NCBI GenBank assembly: GCA_019136655.1
Contig: JAGVTU010000024.1
Coordinates: 191,553 to 255,552, forward strand
From: Bacteroidota bacterium
Lineage (GTDB): Bacteria > Bacteroidota > Bacteroidia > AKYH767-A > OLB10
Length of the DNA: 64,000 bases
Direction of reading: 5' to 3'
Position 1 is the first letter of the stretch. The number at the start of each line of letters is the position of its first letter. A model generated the notes under the pieces. That model ran no database searches and was not told the DNA's origin. It saw only the letters and a list, made by a program, of their open reading frames with translations. This document shows, piece after piece, positions 60,673-64,000 of this stretch. The position numbers were made by a program, and so were the translations under genes.

Positions 60673-61917
60673 ATGACAAAGATAATTGCACTTCCTAATA
60701 ATCTCCGCATTGTTTTTACTCCTTTAAGCAATACCGAAGTTGCCCATTGTGCATTGATGATAAAAGCGGGAACTCGTCATGAAAAAACTGGCAAAGAAGG
60801 GCTTGCTCATTTTATTGAGCACATGCTTTTTAAAGGAACACACAAAAGAAAATCATTTCACATTCTGAACAGGCTTGAAGTTGTGGGAGGAGAACTCAAC
60901 GCTTTTACAAGTAAGGAAGAAACCTGCATTCATGCATCGCTGCCTGCAGTGTTTACTGAGCGTGCACTGGAGCTGATTGCTGATCTGGCTTTTAACAGTT
61001 TGTTTCCTTTAAAAGAATTAGAAAAAGAAAAAGAAGTGGTCTGTGATGAGATAAGAACCTATCTGGATACTCCCGGAGAACAGATTTTTGATGACTTTGA
61101 GAGTATTTTATTTAAAAATAATTCTTTGGGTAATCCGATTCTTGGTACAGAGAAAACAGTTCGTGGGTTTAAGCAGAAAGATTTATTCGATTTCGTTTCA
61201 TGTAATTATTCTCCGTCAAATATGGTTGTGGCTATAGCGGCACCCACTGATGAAAAAACAATTATTGAACTCACCAAAAAATACTTTGGTAACAGAAAAA
61301 ATAAATCTGCCAATCATAAAATAACTTCTTTTAAAAATTATAAACCCGAACGAATTAAGATTTCTCGACATAATGCACAATGCCATTATATGATGGGAAA
61401 ACCTGCCCCTTCATTACATAGCAAGGACAGACTTACAATGGCTTTGGTCAATAATATTTTGGGAGGGCCAGGCATGAACTCTAAACTGAATTTGGGAATC
61501 CGTGAAAAATATGGCTACACCTACACTATAGAATCAGGTTTTAACTCCTACAGCGACACCGGAACATTTCATGTCTATCTGGCGACAGATAAAAAACATC
61601 TTGAAAAAAGTATTTCTCTGACTCAGTCTGTTATGGACAAACTGGCTACCCACAAAATGAGCAGTTCATTACTCCATCAATATAAACAGCAGTTTAAGGG
61701 ACAACTTGCTTTGGCAAGAGAGAACAAAGCAAACATTGTTATTTCAAATGCAAAAAGTCTTCTGAACTTTAATAAAGTAAGATCTCTGGAAGATATTTAT
61801 AAAAGCATTGATAAAATTACACCGGAAGGATTACTAAAAGTAGCAGGAAACTACCTGAACACACATTCCGGTAAATACTCCAGTTTGTTGTATGAAAGTG
61901 AAACAAACAGCAAATAA
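60673..61917 (+). CDS. M16-family zinc peptidase (processing-peptidase type)
   Basis: A 414-residue single-chain M16 peptidase. The inverted zinc motif HxxEH is HFIEHMLFKGT (H46, E49, H50), with the third ligand in EKEKEVVCDEI. The C-terminal R/Y region is NILGGPGMNSKLNLGIREKYGYTYTIESG. The length fits PqqL/mitochondrial-processing-peptidase-like bacterial proteins. No signal peptide, so cytoplasmic. Its end overlaps the next gene by 26 bp. Confidence 0.9.
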   Translation: MTKIIALPNNLRIVFTPLSNTEVAHCALMIKAGTRHEKTGKEGLAHFIEHMLFKGTHKRKSFHILNRLEVVGGELNAFTSKEETCIHASLPAVFTERALELIADLAFNSLFPLKELEKEKEVVCDEIRTYLDTPGEQIFDDFESILFKNNSLGNPILGTEKTVRGFKQKDLFDFVSCNYSPSNMVVAIAAPTDEKTIIELTKKYFGNRKNKSANHKITSFKNYKPERIKISRHNAQCHYMMGKPAPSLHSKDRLTMALVNNILGGPGMNSKLNLGIREKYGYTYTIESGFNSYSDTGTFHVYLATDKKHLEKSISLTQSVMDKLATHKMSSSLLHQYKQQFKGQLALARENKANIVISNAKSLLNFNKVRSLEDIYKSIDKITPEGLLKVAGNYLNTHSGKYSSLLYESETNSK

Positions 61918-64000
61918 TACAACAACATTTATCTCATCCTTGGCAGATGAAATAGCATCTCTTCGCAATGATTTTAATTATTCGGATTTTACCGTTGTAT
62001 TTCCAACACGCAGAGCTGCTTTAATATTCAAACTGACATTTGCTGAAAAACTGAAACACGCTTCGCTACTGCCTTCGGTTTTCTCCATCAGTGATTTTAT
62101 TGCGCATTATACACCTCAGCGCATAGTTGAAAAAAAAGAATTGTTGCTGGAGTTTTATACCATTTACAAAGAGTACTTTAAAGACATTGACTTCCGAACA
62201 TTTGCTCCATGGGGTGAAATGATTCTTTCTGATTTCGATGAAGTAAATCGCTATCTCATTGATCATACTGCAATTTTTGCAGATCTAAAATCCTACAAAG
62301 AGATTGAAACACTCTTTCAGGACGATGAACAGCAAAGAGAGCAGTTATTGAACTTTTATAAAATGTTTTCGGATGGAGACTCTACAAAACTTCAGCAGAA
62401 GTTTGCCGAAATATGGAATTTGCTCCCTGTATTGTATGATAAATTATTCACAAAGTTGCATACTTCCAATAAAACCACAGAAGGACATGCACTGAAAACC
62501 ATTGCCAATTCGCCCGAAATAGTTTTTTCAGGAATGAATGCTTCTGCTACTGTACTTGCCGGATTTTATGCCCTTACTCCGGCTGAGAGAAAATTATTTG
62601 AATTCATACAACAGCGTAAAGGCCTTATACGTTGGGATGCCGATGAATACTATGTGGACTCGGCCTATCAGGAAGCAGGATTCTTTTTCAGAAACAATCC
62701 TTTAACCCACGATGAGTTTAAATACAAAAACAACAACTTCAGGTCGCTGAAAAAAAATGTACGGGTTACGGGTGTACCGTTGGTTACAGGTCAGGTCAAA
62801 TATTTGGGACAACAGCTTCAGGATTTGGCAAAAGATACTAAATCAGATATTGATAAAACTGTCATTGTATTACCTGATGAATCATTACTTCCACTCGTAC
62901 TTCAATCTTTGCCTCCTGAAATTGAAGACCTGAACATCACCATGGGGTACCCTTTTACCAATACAAATACTTACAGGTTTATATATTTTCTGGAAATACT
63001 GAAGAAAAAGACTGTTGTTAGTGACAAACAAACACTCCTGCATCATCATTCGTTTGAGCAGATGCTTCGACATCCTTATTCAAATTTTATTTCGGAATGG
63101 CAAATTGATACACTTAGTAGCCATGGATTTTATTTTCCTGTTGACGTGTTGCATGACGATGCTCAATCGTTTATTTCTACATGGTTAAATGATGTAAATG
63201 TATTTGAAAACCATATTTCCGCATTCAGAAAACTTGTTGCACATCTTGAATCTGTAAAATCAACAGAACACGATATAGCAGCCTTTATGCTTAATGAACT
63301 GGAAGAGTTATATATGATGACTCAACCATATCTGAATATACTCGACCAACATGCCGTTGAAATGCTGATTGAAGAGTTATATAATAACACCCGAATACCA
63401 TTCAGCGGAGAACCGGTTAATGGATTGCAGATTATGGGTTTGCTGGAAACACGGGCACTCGACTTTGAAAATATCTATGTTGTGAATGTCAATGAAGGTT
63501 CCTTTCCGAAAATCACCAAACATCATTCATTTATTCCATACACACTTCGCAAATCATTTAATCTGCCAACTTACACTGAGCAGGATGCCATCTCTGCTTA
63601 TCATTTCTGGCGGTTGCTGCAACGTGCAAAGCATATTGAACTATTGTATAATACCCAAACCGATGATTTTGCAGGAGGCGAACGAAGTCGTTATCTGTTG
63701 CAACTATTTTATGAGATTCAATTTGAGCTTAAAAACTGGAGTATCGCACATACCATCATTACTCCCCCGCTGAATCAGATACATTATATTAATCCTAAAA
63801 TAGAACGCACTCCCAAACTGACAAAAGAATTAGAAAAACTATTTCATTCAGGGGCAGTAAAGTTTTCAGCAACATCACTGCAGACCTTTATCAACTGTTC
63901 CCTGCAATATTATTACCGATATATAGAGAAAATAAAAGAAGCTGAAACCAAAAACGAAGAAATAGATATGGCTTTGTTCGGTGAAATGTTGCACCATGCC
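61892..64000 (+). CDS. AddB-like PD-(D/E)XK nuclease/helicase-like protein, N-terminal part (cut by window edge)
   Basis: 703 codons from the ATG at 61892 run off the right edge. The opening has FTVVFPTRRAALIFKLTFAEKL and the later TVIVLPDESLLPLVLQSL, as in AddB/RexB-type inactive helicase domains. The region VNGLQIMGLLETRALDFENIY matches helicase motif V/VI-type sequence. The PD-(D/E)XK nuclease begins near the end with FSATSLQTFINCSLQYYYRY, whose Cys is probably the first Fe-S ligand, and the frame is cut at ALFGEMLHHA. It should partner an AddA-like UvrD helicase for end resection of double-strand breaks. It overlaps the M16 gene by 26 bp. Confidence 0.82.
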   Translation, partial: MKVKQTANNTTTFISSLADEIASLRNDFNYSDFTVVFPTRRAALIFKLTFAEKLKHASLLPSVFSISDFIAHYTPQRIVEKKELLLEFYTIYKEYFKDIDFRTFAPWGEMILSDFDEVNRYLIDHTAIFADLKSYKEIETLFQDDEQQREQLLNFYKMFSDGDSTKLQQKFAEIWNLLPVLYDKLFTKLHTSNKTTEGHALKTIANSPEIVFSGMNASATVLAGFYALTPAERKLFEFIQQRKGLIRWDADEYYVDSAYQEAGFFFRNNPLTHDEFKYKNNNFRSLKKNVRVTGVPLVTGQVKYLGQQLQDLAKDTKSDIDKTVIVLPDESLLPLVLQSLPPEIEDLNITMGYPFTNTNTYRFIYFLEILKKKTVVSDKQTLLHHHSFEQMLRHPYSNFISEWQIDTLSSHGFYFPVDVLHDDAQSFISTWLNDVNVFENHISAFRKLVAHLESVKSTEHDIAAFMLNELEELYMMTQPYLNILDQHAVEMLIEELYNNTRIPFSGEPVNGLQIMGLLETRALDFENIYVVNVNEGSFPKITKHHSFIPYTLRKSFNLPTYTEQDAISAYHFWRLLQRAKHIELLYNTQTDDFAGGERSRYLLQLFYEIQFELKNWSIAHTIITPPLNQIHYINPKIERTPKLTKELEKLFHSGAVKFSATSLQTFINCSLQYYYRYIEKIKEAETKNEEIDMALFGEMLHHA

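Noticed and set aside
1-64000. tRNA or rRNA genes
   Set aside because: I looked for the T-loop GGTTCGAATC-type sequence with a matching acceptor stem and for rRNA conserved stretches and saw none; a covariance search would be needed to be certain.

Overview
The window is a stretch of Bacteroidota chromosome. Evidence for this: many promoters carry the phylum's -7 element TAnnTTTG, several proteins carry type IX secretion (T9SS) C-terminal sorting domains, and there are SprB and PKD repeat adhesins, a GWxTD-domain lipoprotein, a PorE-like OmpA/TPR/propeller protein, DUF4286 and DUF6799 proteins, and an RprXY-like two-component pair. Base composition is low in GC and coding density is high. I cannot place it below phylum; the adhesin style and lifestyle genes would suit a gliding or surface-associated Chitinophagia/Sphingobacteriia-like organism.

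Layout. 1-12,954 is ordinary core metabolism and signalling: the start of nusB (cut by the window edge), a leucine-type amino acid dehydrogenase, an ABC exporter, prmA, an MFS carrier with a CoA-binding protein, an OmpR-type regulator with its sensor kinase, a class III aminotransferase, an inositol monophosphatase-like enzyme and a GH31 alpha-glucosidase. 12,955-19,459 is an accessory island: dispersed hairpin repeats, an IS3-family element with an intact DDE triad but a lost C-terminus, then an outer-membrane protein, a T9SS-exported GH16 glucanase and a SprB-repeat fibre-like protein. Near-identical 94/96-bp direct repeats bracket these three genes, and a decayed Fic-family gene follows. 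19,460-29,403 holds rlmB, a GWxTD protein, rmuC and a 2167-residue PKD/Ig adhesin with a type B T9SS sorting domain.

29,758-44,565 holds idi, a PorE-like envelope protein, two divergent S9 peptidases (DPP4-like and prolyl oligopeptidase), an SDR, small outer-membrane and membrane proteins, aroE, a cystathionine beta-synthase with CBS pair, an NlpC/P60 hydrolase and a glycosyltransferase. 44,583-54,473 holds a patatin with a POTRA/beta-barrel tail, a BtuF-like binding protein, small secreted proteins, hsp20, a ZIP transporter, a methyltransferase divergent from corA, and priA. 54,511-60,549 is a signalling block: a proline-rich secreted protein divergent from an RprX-like kinase with its RprY-like regulator, a TPR-histidine kinase and two lipoproteins. 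The window ends with an M16 peptidase and an AddB-like PD-(D/E)XK nuclease cut by the right edge.

The most notable signals are the direct-repeat-bracketed glucanase/fibre cassette, the inverted hairpin repeats at both ends of the IS3 element, four helically phased GTTAA-type half sites ahead of the RprXY-like operon, the higher-order duplication inside the giant adhesin, and a set of TAnnTTTG promoters lying so close to start codons that leaders are very short. These promoters also correct many start sites. No tRNA, rRNA or CRISPR array was recognised.
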